This document shows positions 49,641-60,425 of a DNA stretch of 64,000 nucleotides, in pieces (position 1 is the first letter of the stretch; every line of letters begins with the position of its first letter). The notes beneath the pieces are model-generated. The model worked only from the letters and a program-made list of their open reading frames with translations, did no database searches and was not told the origin of the DNA. Source of the DNA: Buxus sempervirens (taxonomy: Eukaryota > Streptophyta > Magnoliopsida > Buxales > Buxaceae); assembly GCA_947561395.2 (NCBI GenBank), contig OX387185.1, forward strand, positions 31,662,213 through 31,726,212, given 5' to 3'. Position numbers and translations under genes: made by a program.

Positions 49641-51363
49641 GTTATGAAATAACTTAAAAAATGAGATTTTTTGGCCCGGTTGGATCCAAATCCGACCCAA
49701 ATTGGTTTTGACCTGACCCAATGAATAATTTGGACTGTTTAAGTCCACTTTTGGACCATAGGCCTAGATGGGCCCACCAAGACCCCCTTGGGCCCACTTA
49801 TGAGGCTCAAATTTGACCAGCCCAAACCGGGCCCATTTTCAACAAATGGCCCCAAGGCCACTGGAATCCTGGCTAATGGGCCAAATCCAAGCCCACTAAG
49901 CCCTTAACATGTGTAAATAATTTAATCAGGTAAATAACCAAAAATGGTTACCCAATAACCCTACTGGGCCCAAGCCCGACCTTGGCAAACCCACGGGTCT
50001 TCCAAAGGGACCCGCATCCGACCCACTTCACTTAAATAAAAAGATAAAATAAAAGGGGCCTACACCATCAGAGGGTCCCACCAGACCAAACCAAGTGGCA
50101 TGCTGGCCTAGGAAGGGTGAAACTGACTCAAAACCAGGGAGACCCGAGGGACCCGTCAGACCGACGGGGCGGGCCGGGGTGTCTTCGGACTTCCCTGGAC
50201 GTAACCGAGGACTTAACTAGATCTTTGAAAAGCCGCAGACCAGACTTAGACTCGGATATGGCAATCACTGTGTCTGCTTGCACATCTCAGGCAGTGGCGA
50301 CTCCGAATATCCCGAGGCACGCACGAATCCACGTGCGCCCCATGTGCCATCTAGGATTTTTAGGTGCGCACAGTGGTGCTTATGGTACGGCGATATTCTT
50401 TTCTCTTTGGTTGAATCTTCCCCAGAATGAGACGGACGCCGACGAGATTACTTTGCTAGACTTCCCTGAAGTGCCTTGAATTCACCGGTCACAGATCCCC
50501 CATCAGCTCGACAAGGCTGATGGTACCTATTCTTGGTCTATTTTCTTCAGAACACAAGTCTCTCTGTGTTTTCAAGTTGATGCAGTATTGTTCAACACAG
50601 TGGAGGAGTTAGAGAAGACTGGTTTGCGCCATTTCAGAAGGAAATTAAGCGGTAGACCCGTTTGGGCAATTGGACCCACTGTTTCGTCCCTCACAAAGAA
50701 AGACCAGCATAGCAAGGAACACGGTGTCAATGCTGATCTCTGCAACGAATGGCTCAATACCCATTCACCAAATTTTGTTTTGTATGTATCCTTTGGGTCG
50801 GAGACGGACATCTTTGCGTTTCAGACGATGGAGCTAGCAATGGATTTGGAGGCGAGCAACAAGAGTTTCGTGTGGGTTATCAAGCCACCATTTGGGGTTG
50901 ATCGAAGAAGAGAATTCCGGTCGACAGAGCAAAATACATGTGAGGAACTTGCCGTCACTTTTGTTCGTAAGGAAGAAGACTTTCTGATGAGAAGGGAAGC
51001 GAGAACTTTGTTTTGCTTGAAGAGAGGATGCAGGGCATTTGAGGAAGAAATCGACTAAGCTTTGGTGTAGTAAAAATGGAGGAGAGGGGGTGTAGGAGAA
51101 GATGCGGGCCGCTTATTCAAAGGGTCATTGCTAACGCTAGACATAGAAAGAGGGTAGTGTAGGTAAGTTGCCTGCTTTGCGTTTCTCACGACACAAAATC
51201 CAACCTATGTGTGCAGGAAATAAAATGTGGCAATTATCATCAGTTGTTCTCTCGAGAAATGGTGGGCCCCAAGTTTTCTCGATATCCAAACACCATTAAA
51301 ATACGAGAAAAGCTTAATTTCTTTCACTTTCTTTCACTCTCTTGCTATCCAAACGAGGCCTAA

Positions 51364-51700
51364 GTGTTTTTTTCAAGTGGGCCCAATTTGGAACATTTAC
51401 TAAAAGCAAAAAAAAAAATAATCGTCACATGCAACATCTAACTCAAACAACGACAAATGCATACCAAAATTGCAGCAGATTTCATCCCATTCTTCCTTTG
51501 TTCATTCATCATGTCAAACATGGGATGAAATTTTCTATAATTTAGTGTGCATTGGTCCTTGCTACTGCAGTTAGATACTACCACCTGTAGTTGCTAATGG
51601 TTATAATTAGTATTTTTGTCTTGTTGTAAATGTTAAAATCAAATCAATTAAAAATTCAAAAAAGAATCACGAAATGTGAAAAAAAGTATGTTTTGGGGGG

Positions 51701-51739
<39 letters not shown>

Positions 51740-52250
51740 GAGAAAAAAAGGAACAAATAAACAAAGATTTTAGGGAAATTTACACTTACACCCCTTGACA
51801 TTTAGGAAAGGTGCATTTACACCCCTTGACATTTAGAAAAGGGCACTAACACCCCCAATATAAGAAATATGTAGGTAGTACCGTTGCAATTAACTAGCAT
51901 CCTAACACCATTAAAAGTTGGCTTGAAATAACATAAATAATCTTAGATTATTTGTTTTAACAAATTGTTATACTAAAAACCTTTCTCTTTGAACACCCTC
52001 ATGTTCCAGTGATCATAGTCCATTTTGACCTCTAGCTTGCACTTTTCCCGTGACGGTTCATTTCTAGCCACACTTCACTTCCAGAAACATACTTTCGTTT
52101 CAGTAAACTTGTATTGGGGTTTTCAATGATTTTCTTCTCACTAGTTTGATCCTCTCCCTCCCATGAGCTCATTTTGGGGGTTTTCAATCACTTTCTTCTC
52201 CCTTATTTGCGGCAAGAATATCATCCTAGAAGTCTCAACTGCCACCTGGG
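51364..52250. other. Non-coding, with (GA)n and a short direct repeat
   Basis: A GA microsatellite lies at 51701-51742. A 30-bp unit built on TTACACCCCTTGACATTTAG occurs twice (51787 and 51817). No gene seen. Confidence 0.6.
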
Positions 52251-53053
52251 AATCTATCAGATTTTAACAAAGAAGAGAAATAATTGAAAGAAGCTTTGTT
52301 ATTGAATTATCAACATTACACAGAGACTAATATGTATAGTCTTTTTATAGACTTGTTAACAAATGAATGAGTTGTGTAACAGAATGCTTAAAAGCTTTCT
52401 ATTTTTAGTAACTGTAGACACTCCAAAATTGTAAGATTTTTTTATAAATATTGAAGGAGAAAAATATCTTATTGAAATTTTCAATTCTTAGCATTGGGTT
52501 TGAGATCCTTAACTCATTTGAATCCAAAACCACAAAGGAAAAGGCCTGAATTGAATCTTTTACGTGAAGTCAAACTTTTCCTATTGAATTTTGTTGACTT
52601 TTGACCCCAAAAAAATGAAATATTTTTTTAAGACAAGATTTCAAGATAATTTTTCCCGGTAATCAGGTTTTAAGCAATGTTATTGCATAAATGAATTTTT
52701 GAGCCTTTAAATCTTGACAAATACCTTAGCATTAACATATTGAATTTTTTTACTAGACCTGAAAAATCAGAGTTTAGCCTTGAACTAGAAAGTTGACTTT
52801 TTATTCATTTGGAATTTGGGTTTGGAACTATTTTTAATGGATTCAAATTGGGGGGGGGGGTGTTTGCTTCTTTACATGTAATATCTTAAGTAAATGGAGA
52901 TTAAAAAATATGAAGACATTCAATTAAATGATATTACATGTAAATAATTATTGTCTGTGTAGGTAAGGGTCATGGCTATGCAGAAGCTATGCAAACAGTT
53001 TTTTTTTGCCCTGAACTAAAAACTCAGTTCGGTCAAACTAAATTTCATGTGTA

Positions 53054-53224
53054 ACCGAAATTCAATTTCAGTCATGAGTGTTATATGTATAACCAAAATT
53101 GAATATCGGTCATGAAGAGTTTTATCCATGACCGAAATTAAATTTCGGTCAAAAGTGTTATACATGACTGAAATTAAATTTCGGTCTTGAGTGTTATATA
53201 TATGACCGAAATTATATTTCGGTT
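53054..53224. repeat. Five near-perfect palindromes at 36-38-bp spacing (LTR 2)
   Basis: Units are centred near 53063, 53101, 53140, 53176 and 53214. The best, at 53130-53150, is GACCGAAATT-A-AATTTCGGTC with no mismatch. Others differ by one or a few bases. Spacers share AGTGTTATA. Confidence 0.92.
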
Positions 53225-53389
53225 ATAAAGGGTTTTGTGTGCAGCTGTAAGTGTGAAAACTCACACTCCTTATATGGCAAATGTTTGACAAATTATATCT
53301 TCTAATAATCTTCAAGATGTGCAGAATCAAAATGTAAGTTCTGTGAATTTAGTAAAGAGGAAGGTGATGCTGCCACACAGCAACCACTT

Positions 53390-53710
53390 CGCTGGTAGCT
53401 CAAGGAAATGTAAGGTTTTCTAAATAAAGAATATTTCGTAAAGGCACTTGCGAGGAACAACGCCGTTACCACTCCGCTGGTAGCGCATAAGTAAAATAAC
53501 GCATTGAAAATAAAGAGCGCGCACCTGCGTCGTAAGGCGACGTTGATATGCCGCTGACAGCGCATGAGTCATGCAGTGCTTTGAAAGTAAAGAACGCGCA
53601 CCTGCGTCGTAAGACGACGCCGACACGCCGCTGGTAGTGTAGAGCAAGATTGAAGAATCTAAAAATCAGTTGTGCACATGCCGCGTTCCCTCCTGCTAGC
53701 AGCGCGCTGG
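53390..53710. repeat. About 77-85-bp GC-rich tandem repeat, 4 copies
   Basis: The landmark CGCTGGTAGC or a variant occurs at 53390, 53475, 53552 and 53629, with a half copy near 53704. The last two spacings are exactly 77 bp. Each full unit carries CGTCGTAAGGCGACG-type short hairpins. At 53604-53620 the arms GCGTCGT/ACGACGC are perfect. Confidence 0.85.
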
Positions 53711-54624
53711 CAGCGCGCCCTTAACTGGGTCAATTTGGATTTGAGCGGGACTTGAGTTCGCTTCCAACCGTCTACCCCTATCGCAAGGCGACGCCACCAG
53801 CGCTCGATGCGATCTGAGTTTTTCTTCTTTAAATAGACGAGCTGTATTTTTTAGAATGGACTTTTTCTTTTGATCAATTCGATTTGGATCTTGAGGTGTT
53901 CGAGATTCAATCAATTCATCTTTAGAGAGTCGGTGATCGAGTGAGGGGGAGATCTGAGAAAGATCTCCTGGAATTGAAGTTTGAGGATTCTTCTTCATTT
54001 CGGAACTTCACATGATCGTATGATCTCCTGGATTGGTGATCGAGCTTGATGGATGCATAGGTGGATTCCTATTGCATTGGATCATCTTAGTGGGCTCTGA
54101 GGTGATTGTTACGATCTGGATTGATCGTGAATTGCAGCTTGTGGATTCAAGTTGTGTTACAGTTCGTGGATTCGAGCTGTGGATTGCTGTTGAGTGAGTT
54201 CAATTGTAAAGGTTAAGTGTGTTTTCCTTTGTAATTGCTTTTCATTTAATAGTGGAGATTCTAAGGGTTAGTCGCCTCATATAGACTCGAGGTTTTTCCT
54301 GGATCTGGATTCAGGTTTCCTCGTATAAATTCTGTGTGTATGTTTCCGTAATCAAAATTGTTGTAGATTGAGGACCTGTAGAGTAGTCTCCTACTCTTTC
54401 AGCAGCCGAACCGAGCTTTCAGTTATAAATGGGAAATACCAATTGGAAAATTACCGCGAGCTTTCTCTTATTTATCTTTAAACCTATCTTTGGGAAATCT
54501 AAATTCCCCAAATTGGCTTCCGAAATTGGCCAAATTCTCCCAATTCATGCCTTAGATTTGAATTAGAAGGATTTAGATACACTTTTGTGTCTACACTTGG
54601 GACATCCTTGCCCTTATTCTTGCC

Positions 54625-54632
54625 TATAAATA
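54625..54632 (+). promoter_or_regulatory. TATA box of solo LTR 2
   Basis: TTGCCTATAAATAGAGGG context, near-identical to LTR 1. Confidence 0.7.
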
Positions 54633-56261
54633 GAGGGTCTCTCCTTTAGCAAAGGGCTTGAATTTTGAAGATTGAGAGTTCTTGAAGAAGAAGGGAACCT
54701 CTGCCCAATTCTCTACTCAAGCCTTTCAAACAACCAAGGTGAGCTCCTAGCCCTTTTTCTTTCATTTTTATTTCAATTCAATCATTCTTTCATCTTCTAC
54801 CTTTCTGTAGTGCTTGTTGTGTTTGAAACCCCAAACCATACTTCAAGTACCTTAAGCATCCTCTTTAGTCGTAAAACATGAAGACAGAGCTAGGGGAAAC
54901 AAGTATTGGAATGGATCCTTTAGGTTTAGAACTATTTTCATGAAATACTTGCATGATTCATGTTTATTTGTGTGGTTGCTGTTTGTGCATGTTTTGTCTT
55001 TAATTCTGGAGGAATTATATAGATCCATGCTTTTGATAGCATTGGATCTCAATTCCCTCCTAAGATCTGTTTTCCTACATAATTCAATGCACACAATCAC
55101 TTGATTTTGTCAAATAGGCATAGATCTTAGATCTACTATGTTCAATATAGTAAATTTGAGTTCAGAGGCCTTAGAGTAACTTCTCAGGACTTTTTTATTT
55201 GATTTCAATTGGTTTTAATCTTGTAGAGAAGACCTCATGGTCTAATCTCTTTTGATTTGAGCAAATCTTCTATAATTTGGGTAGATTTGGCTCTCACTCT
55301 CCAAATAATGTAAGATTTGAGCCAAATCCCTGCCATAAATGTTTTTGGGTTGTTTTCAAGTCATTTGAAGTCTTTTTAAATCAGATTTAATAGATCAAAC
55401 ACACACATACTTGGTTTTGTCTTGATTTTCACTCAATTTTACAGATCTAGACAAAACTTGTACCATATCTTGGATCATTCATAACTTCATCATATGGATG
55501 AATTTTTGAATTATTCTAGAGGCATGTGAAAGGTAAGGAAGTCTAGTTTAATCCTGTAAAATTTGAGCAATTTATATGGGGCCGATTTTTCAAACTATTT
55601 GATTGAAGTTGATGAGTCAGATTATAATAGATCGTTGAACTTGTCACTTGGTTAAACACCAAAGGCTCATTTCAACTCCAATTTGAGTGATTTCAATTTT
55701 TGAGTCTATTTTTAAATCCAATTGGTTTCGTAACTTTTTACTTTGATTTGAGCTCTGTGTGCTTAATTGACTCTATGCTGCTCAGTAGCAGGTTACAGAG
55801 TCAATTTGTGATCTTCTAAGCATGTTTGAGAGAGCACACAAGCCACAAATGGATGAAGTTTTGAATGAGACCTATTCTATTCAAAATATGGTATCTCATA
55901 CTTCATTCACACCAATTTTCAAGGATTTATATGGAGTCAATCTCCACGAATAGATTTTCAAAGTTTTCTACTTATCACTTTTTCTGTTTTACATCAGTAG
56001 ACTTTGAACAACTGTATCTTCTTTGATTTTAATCATATTTGAATGAAATTTTTACTGAGACTTACAATTCATATAATATTTCAAATGGCTTTGGTTTCAC
56101 TCAATTTGAGTTTGGATTGAATGAGTTATAGTTGATTGGAATTTCTTAGCTCAAATAGCATGATCTTGTATTGATATTTCTAGATTTGATTTGATCTGTT
56201 TTTCTTCAAGATTTATATTCATTTTTACCTTGATCATGAAGACCTGAAGGTGATGTATCCA

Positions 56262-56262
56262 C

Positions 56263-56300
<38 letters not shown>
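56262..56300. repeat. (GA)n microsatellite
   Basis: About 18 GA units, with one interruption (GATAGA). Confidence 0.95.
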
Positions 56301-56302
<2 letters not shown>

Positions 56303-58695
56303 TATAATCAATTGGATCACTCATGTGGAGAATCATACATGTGTTTTTTCTTGTTTTTGTTTGTTTTTATGTGAAATATGTATGTGCAAGCATGAAGCAT
56401 GAATGAGCATATGGCAGACACCTTGTGTGGATGAGTGGGGGTGCCTAACACCTTCCCTATCCATAACCTAACGCCCTTACCCAATCTCTGGACTAAATCT
56501 CAAAGTAGAGCTACTTTAGCTCTATTTTCATTTTTTTATGCTCAATTTGGTGTCCATTCACACCTTAAACTTGAATGGTGGCGACTCCTTTGTTTTGTGA
56601 ATTCTGTGTGATGATTAGGAGGTCACATAGGTGATTTCCATGGTTTCACATTAACATCTATAACAATTTCTGTAACAACTTTAACAGAGAAAGTAGGTTT
56701 TTGTTTATCTAACTAACTTGAACAAACAGAGAAGCTTAACAGCTTTCTGTTATCTAACTATCTTGAATAGACTTAACTAACATTCCCCCTCAAACCAAGT
56801 GTGGTCAAGGATTGAACATTTAGTTTGTCTTTGAGTTCAAGAAATCTTACACCTAGGACTGCCTTAGTGAGTGTGTCAGCAACATGTCGAACTTGAATGA
56901 GACCTTGCATGACTTTCTCTTCCACAAAGTATAGATCTAACTCAATGTGTTTAGTTCGGGCATGTTGTAATGGGTTAGCGAAGAGTTGAATAGTGCTTAG
57001 GTTATCACACTAGATTATAGGAATTGTTTGTGTCGCCACTTTGAGTTCACCAAGAAGTGACTGTCACCAAGTTAACTCAGCAACTAAGTTGGTAAGACTT
57101 CTATACTTTGCTTCGGTTCTAGACCTGGAAATTGTATGCTGCTTCTTTGAATGCTAAGTTACCATATTTCCACCAAGCTACACACAATAACCTGAGGTAG
57201 ATCTTTGATCGTCAGGATCAAATGCCCAATCAGGATCACAAAACCCAACTAAGCTCAAGGATGAATGTTTCTTTAAGTGTAAGATATAATCCAATGTACC
57301 AACGAAGTACCTGAGTATTCTTTTCACTACCTGCCAATGAGACTCCTGAGGTCTTGCATATATTGGCAAACCCAATTCACACTACAAACAATTTCAGGCC
57401 TTGTTATTTTGGTGTATTGCAAAGTGTGTGCACGTCAGGAGACGCAACACATTGCAAGAAGGTCATGTGGATACCTCTTTCGGGAATGGCCCGTCGCACT
57501 CTCTGGCAAAAGCATGAAGGATCGTATGCTTTCAGGATTAGGATATAGGAAAAAGGGTAAAAAGGGGAATGGGAATCGCCACTACCTGATTAGGTACAGG
57601 TAGACACTTGGATGCCTAAAAGTTGTCTAATTAGGTGGTCTGTGCATTGAGATTTTGGTTTAAGTGCTTGGTTATGGTTTAGGGAAGTCCGTAAACACCT
57701 TGTTCCCCCCGTTGGGTGATGGGTCCCATGGGTTATCCTAGTTAAAGTTTGAGAACTCGTTTGTCTCACCCATCCTAAGCTGATATGCATATTTGATTAG
57801 GTCTGTGTGGGACGGCTTGAATGGTGTAGGTCCCTTTAGATTTTATCTTATTTTAATGTTAAGTGATCTATGTCTGGTAGTGGGCCCCATTGGAAAGCCC
57901 AAAGAATCTAAGATAGGCTAAGGGCTCCTATTTGGGCTTAATCTAATCCTAGGAGCCCTTTAGGATTTCAAGTTAAGTTTGGTTGATTATTAACTGTTTT
58001 AAAGTTGCTTCGATCTTACCCTTTAGCCATTAACCCAGTTCAGCTATAGGGGATTATGTACATAACCTCTAAGGTGGAGTGGTTACGTGTAACGCCCCGG
58101 ATCCGTGTTGTTCAATAAAGATATAACACGTCTCACGGAGGTTAGGCAAGGATCGTTAATCAATTATGATCGCTGGATAATCATCTAGCTATAACCTGAC
58201 AGAGTGCACATTTCCATTTATCCAAAATTGTAACATTTAAACTGAACTAGAATCATATGGTTCAACCCCAATTAAACTTTAATACATCTCAATAATTCAA
58301 AGTTCTCAAATTCAGAACAAGATAACCTACAAGTCTAAGGAAGGTAATAGTAATCCTCCTCCCTATAAGCCTCAGCAGGATCTACCCCAGTAATCGCCTC
58401 ACCACGAGTATCTGAAAAACAAACAAAACAAAACAACGGAGTGAGATACGAATATTTCAGCGAGTAGCACATGCATGCAGAAATAGTTGATCACAACTTA
58501 AAACTATGCATCGACAAACACTCAATACGGTTAAACAACCAACATCAGTTTCCCAAGTTCAAACCAACACTTGTTCAAATCAAACAAATCACCTCTCAAT
58601 TAAGTATGGCAACACATCGATTGGTCAATGTCATGACTATCGTTTAGTTGATAAATTAAACATGCCAACTAGACACTCCACACCTCCATGTACAC

Positions 58696-58820
58696 AGTTC
58701 CGGCCTACTCAGGGTTTCGGAACTCTGAAATGACGGCCTACTCAGGGTTTCGTCATCCAATGCAGGCCTACTCCCCGGGTTTCTGCATTGACAACCAGGC
58801 CTACTCAGGGTTTCTGGCTG
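58696..58820. repeat. Four tandem hairpins, conserved loop, different complementary stems
   Basis: Loop GGCCTACTCAGGGTTTC at 58702-58718, 58735-58751 and 58798-58814; a 19-nt variant (CTCCCCGGG) at 58765-58783. Flanking stems: AGTTCC/GGAACT (58696, 6 bp), ATGAC/GTCAT (58730, 5 bp), CAATGCA/TGCATTG (58758, 7 bp), CAACCA/TGGCTG (58792, 5 of 6 pairs). The starts of the loops are 33, 30 and 33 bp apart. Confidence 0.95.
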
Positions 58821-59502
58821 CTCTACACCGGTCGTGGCAACACACAAGGCCATGCAATTCCAACAACCAACAATAACATCACATTACTAAGCTTAAACAT
58901 CTGGATCCAGGACAAGCTAGACCAAAACAGTAAAACATCGTATAATCTCAATTCCAATATCAAAGTAAAACTATTCATTCCACATCATGTAAAACCCATC
59001 ACAGTTCATCACCTGTCCCTCTGGACCAAGCAGTATCTCAAGTAGTTTCAGCATTTTCTCATTTTCGTAACACATGCCATTCGGAAACAAAACTCAATTC
59101 ATTCATACCAAGGAAATCCTCACAATACATTTACAGTTTCCAAACAAGTGAAACCAGAATAGAATAACTCCTCAATCAAAACAGTGTATAAAACAGAGTA
59201 AATGTAACTGGTAACTCTTAGTGGTTTGGTATCCGGCACAACACTCATAAATAACCTAAACACAACTTGGAAGCTTTTAAGAAGTTCACTAAATTTTCCT
59301 CTAATATTTTCATAGGCAAAGTAGATCCCAAAGTTCCCAAAGAAGTGAATAGTGAAGTGGTTTAACCCTTAAGACACTCAATTACTCTTGGCTAAATCAG
59401 ATTTCCATTTTAGTAAGTATAATAGGGTAGGCGCTCACTTCCTGAAGTGGGCGCCAGGTGGACGTCGGTCGGCGGTAAGAAAAATAGGGTAAAAGGTTGC
59501 TT

Positions 59503-59628
59503 GCGCTCACTCGACGCTAAGTGAGCGCGAGATAGGCGCGAGCTGAGCGCCAGGTTCGCGCGAGCTGAGCGGCAGGTTTTCTAGTGCATGCGAGCTTAGC
59601 GCCGGGTTCGCGCGAGCTCGGCGGTAAG
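59503..59628. repeat. GC-rich 22-27-bp tandem repeats and 8-bp hairpin
   Basis: GCGCTCAC/GTGAGCGC (59503-59510, 59521-59528) form a perfect stem. Four units based on GCGCGAGCTGAGCGCCAGGTT begin at about 59536, 59558, 59586 and 59610. Confidence 0.8.
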
Positions 59629-60407
59629 AATAATCTTAACTAGGCATCTACCTCCTAGGTGAACGCGAGTAGGCGCCAGGTTCGCGGATACCCCCTGCGA
59701 TTTCCAGTTCTCTGTAAATTCGAGATCTATAACTCTGGCTGGTTTGTTTCGGTCTGTTATTGCTCCAATACCCTCCTAGTACTCCCAGAAGACTTCCCAA
59801 CCATATTTGGATTTAATCTAAACACTTTTAATTTCAAGATAAAATTCAATCTTCGACTCTGTTTCATGTCATTCCAGAAAACCAGAAAAAAACCAGAAAA
59901 CTCATACATCACTTAAAATACAAACCATGCATAAGAATAAGTTCACGAAAACATCAAACACAAAACCCAGTTGTAAATCAGTGCTACTCACATGAAAGCG
60001 CTTATTCCAGAATACCAAAACCTCGGCCGATCACCACTCCGGCCACGCACGCGAGTACAGAATCTACCCAAACAATTCGTCTCGAGTAGAGAGAAATAAC
60101 CCACTCAACTTTAACTCCAAAATCCGTCTCTTACCCCTTGCGATGCTTGTTCTTCACGAGCAGAGCCCTAATCGCCACTCCAGCCGAAATCGCTCACTTC
60201 CTCTGATATCCAGGCTAACGAAAATGTTTCCGTAAGTATAGTACGCGTATTCTCATAAACCCCAAAACCCTACTTACCCTTTTTAGTATACTTACCTTGA
60301 TACATACGCCGCTCGATCCTTCTCCCATTTCCTTGATCCCATGCACGCTGGCCCACTGAAAAATCCTACATGTTCCGACCACTTAGGTTAACAAGTGCCC
60401 AAGCTAT

Positions 60408-60425
60408 ATATATATATATATATAT
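60408..60425. repeat. (TA)n microsatellite
   Basis: An uninterrupted TA run in LTR 4. Confidence 0.9.

Larger units (their letters stand above)
47973..50377 (+). mobile_element. Solo LTR 1 (Ty3/gypsy-type) inside the UGT pseudogene
   Basis: Element 47978-50372 (2,395 bp) starts TGTAGACACC and ends GGTGCGCACA. GTGGT at 47973-47977 is repeated at 50373-50377. Removing the element and one GTGGT restores GGA-GGT-GGT-GCT-TAT, so the junction is exact. It has no gag-pol. Promoter: TATAAATA at 48733-48740. A U5-like block GGTGTCTTCGGACTTCCC (50178) precedes TGGCGACTCC (50295-50304). The same anchors occur in LTRs 2 and 3. Family assignment to the Tat/Ogre side of gypsy is from remembered motifs only. 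Confidence 0.9.
47515..50935 (+). pseudogene. UDP-glycosyltransferase pseudogene (UGT92-like)
   Basis: The ATG at 47515 opens MSTPAETETVVMLPFMGQGHIIPYLALA, the N-terminal acceptor half of a family-1 plant glycosyltransferase. A tandem copy of GTCCCTGTCCCACTTG (47767-47782, 47783-47798) shifts the frame by one. The protein resumes as LISDIIKEQGQPPLCVIADMFFGWMVDIACEFGFFHAMFNGGG (to about 47977). A solo LTR then interrupts. The gene resumes at 50378 (AYGTAIFFSLWLNLPQNETDADEI), meets an in-frame TGA at 50477-50479, and continues DAVLFNTVEELEKTGL (50580), RPVWAIGPTVSSL, LCNEWLNTHSPNFVLYVSFGSETDIFAFQTMELA, FVWVIKPPFGVD. Homology stops near 50935, before the UDP-sugar-binding PSPG box, so no functional enzyme can be made. 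Family members glycosylate small molecules in the cytosol. Confidence 0.92.
47052..51363. mobile_element. Harbinger-like inverted ends flanking a UGT gene fragment (candidate gene-capturing element)
   Basis: The left end at 47055 reads GGCTCCGTTTGGAAACCGAG. The reverse complement of the right end at 51360 reads GGCCTCGTTTGGATAGCAAG. They match at 14 of 20 positions, and both continue into purine-rich GAAAG/GAGAAAA repeats. TAA occurs immediately outside each end (47052-47054 and 51361-51363), the PIF/Harbinger target pattern. Between them are about 1.9 kb, once the later LTR insertion is subtracted, containing a promoterless-looking leader and a 3'-truncated UGT. Alternative: two independent MITE ends that flank the gene by chance. 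Confidence 0.55.
52408..56655 (+). mobile_element. Solo LTR 2 (gypsy-type), inserted in the copia LTR
   Basis: The element is about 52413-56650 (4.2 kb), starting TGTAGACACTCC and ending GGTTTCACA. Flanks GTAAC (52408-52412) and TTAAC (56651-56655) are a 5-bp duplication with one difference. Copia LTR sequence resumes on both sides. It contains TATAAATA at 54625, GGTGCCTAACACCTTCCC at 56440 and TGGCGACTCC at 56579-56588, the same order as LTR 1. No coding sequence. The length is large for an LTR but within what is known for Tat/Ogre elements. A chimera cannot be excluded. Confidence 0.72.
52250..57424 (-). mobile_element. Ty1/copia remnant (RNase H end and 3' LTR), split by solo LTR 2
   Basis: Minus-strand coding from 57424: LQYTKITRPEIVCSVNWVCQ, then ESHWQVVKRILRYFVGTLDYILHLKK, GFCDPDWAFDPDDQRSTSGYCV (57250-57178), ELTW, DNLSTIQLFANPLQHARTKHIELDLYFVEEKVMQG (about 57000-56905), ADTLTKA, LRG. 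This is the copia RNase H C-terminus, with frameshifts and stops. The polypurine tract (minus TTTGAGGGGGAA, about 56795-56784) is followed by LTR start TGTTAGTT at 56782. The LTR is interrupted at 56650/52412 and continues to about 52255 with TATAAAAAG (minus, about 52341) and TCTCTGTGTAATG. The left LTR boundary is approximate. Upstream coding is cut off by LTR 3. Confidence 0.85.

Noticed and set aside
50295..50304. TGGCGACTCC as a tRNA primer-binding site
   Set aside because: It precedes the demonstrable LTR end by 68 bp, so in this solo LTR it is internal to the LTR and not directly after it. It is kept only as a family anchor.
50117..50479. 120-codon frame crossing the LTR edge
   Set aside because: The first two thirds are non-coding LTR 1 sequence. 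Only the end (AYGTAIFFSLW...) is real UGT sequence and is annotated there.
52853..52862. Poly(G) run in LTR 2
   Set aside because: Too short and isolated for a quadruplex claim; probably a simple-repeat expansion.
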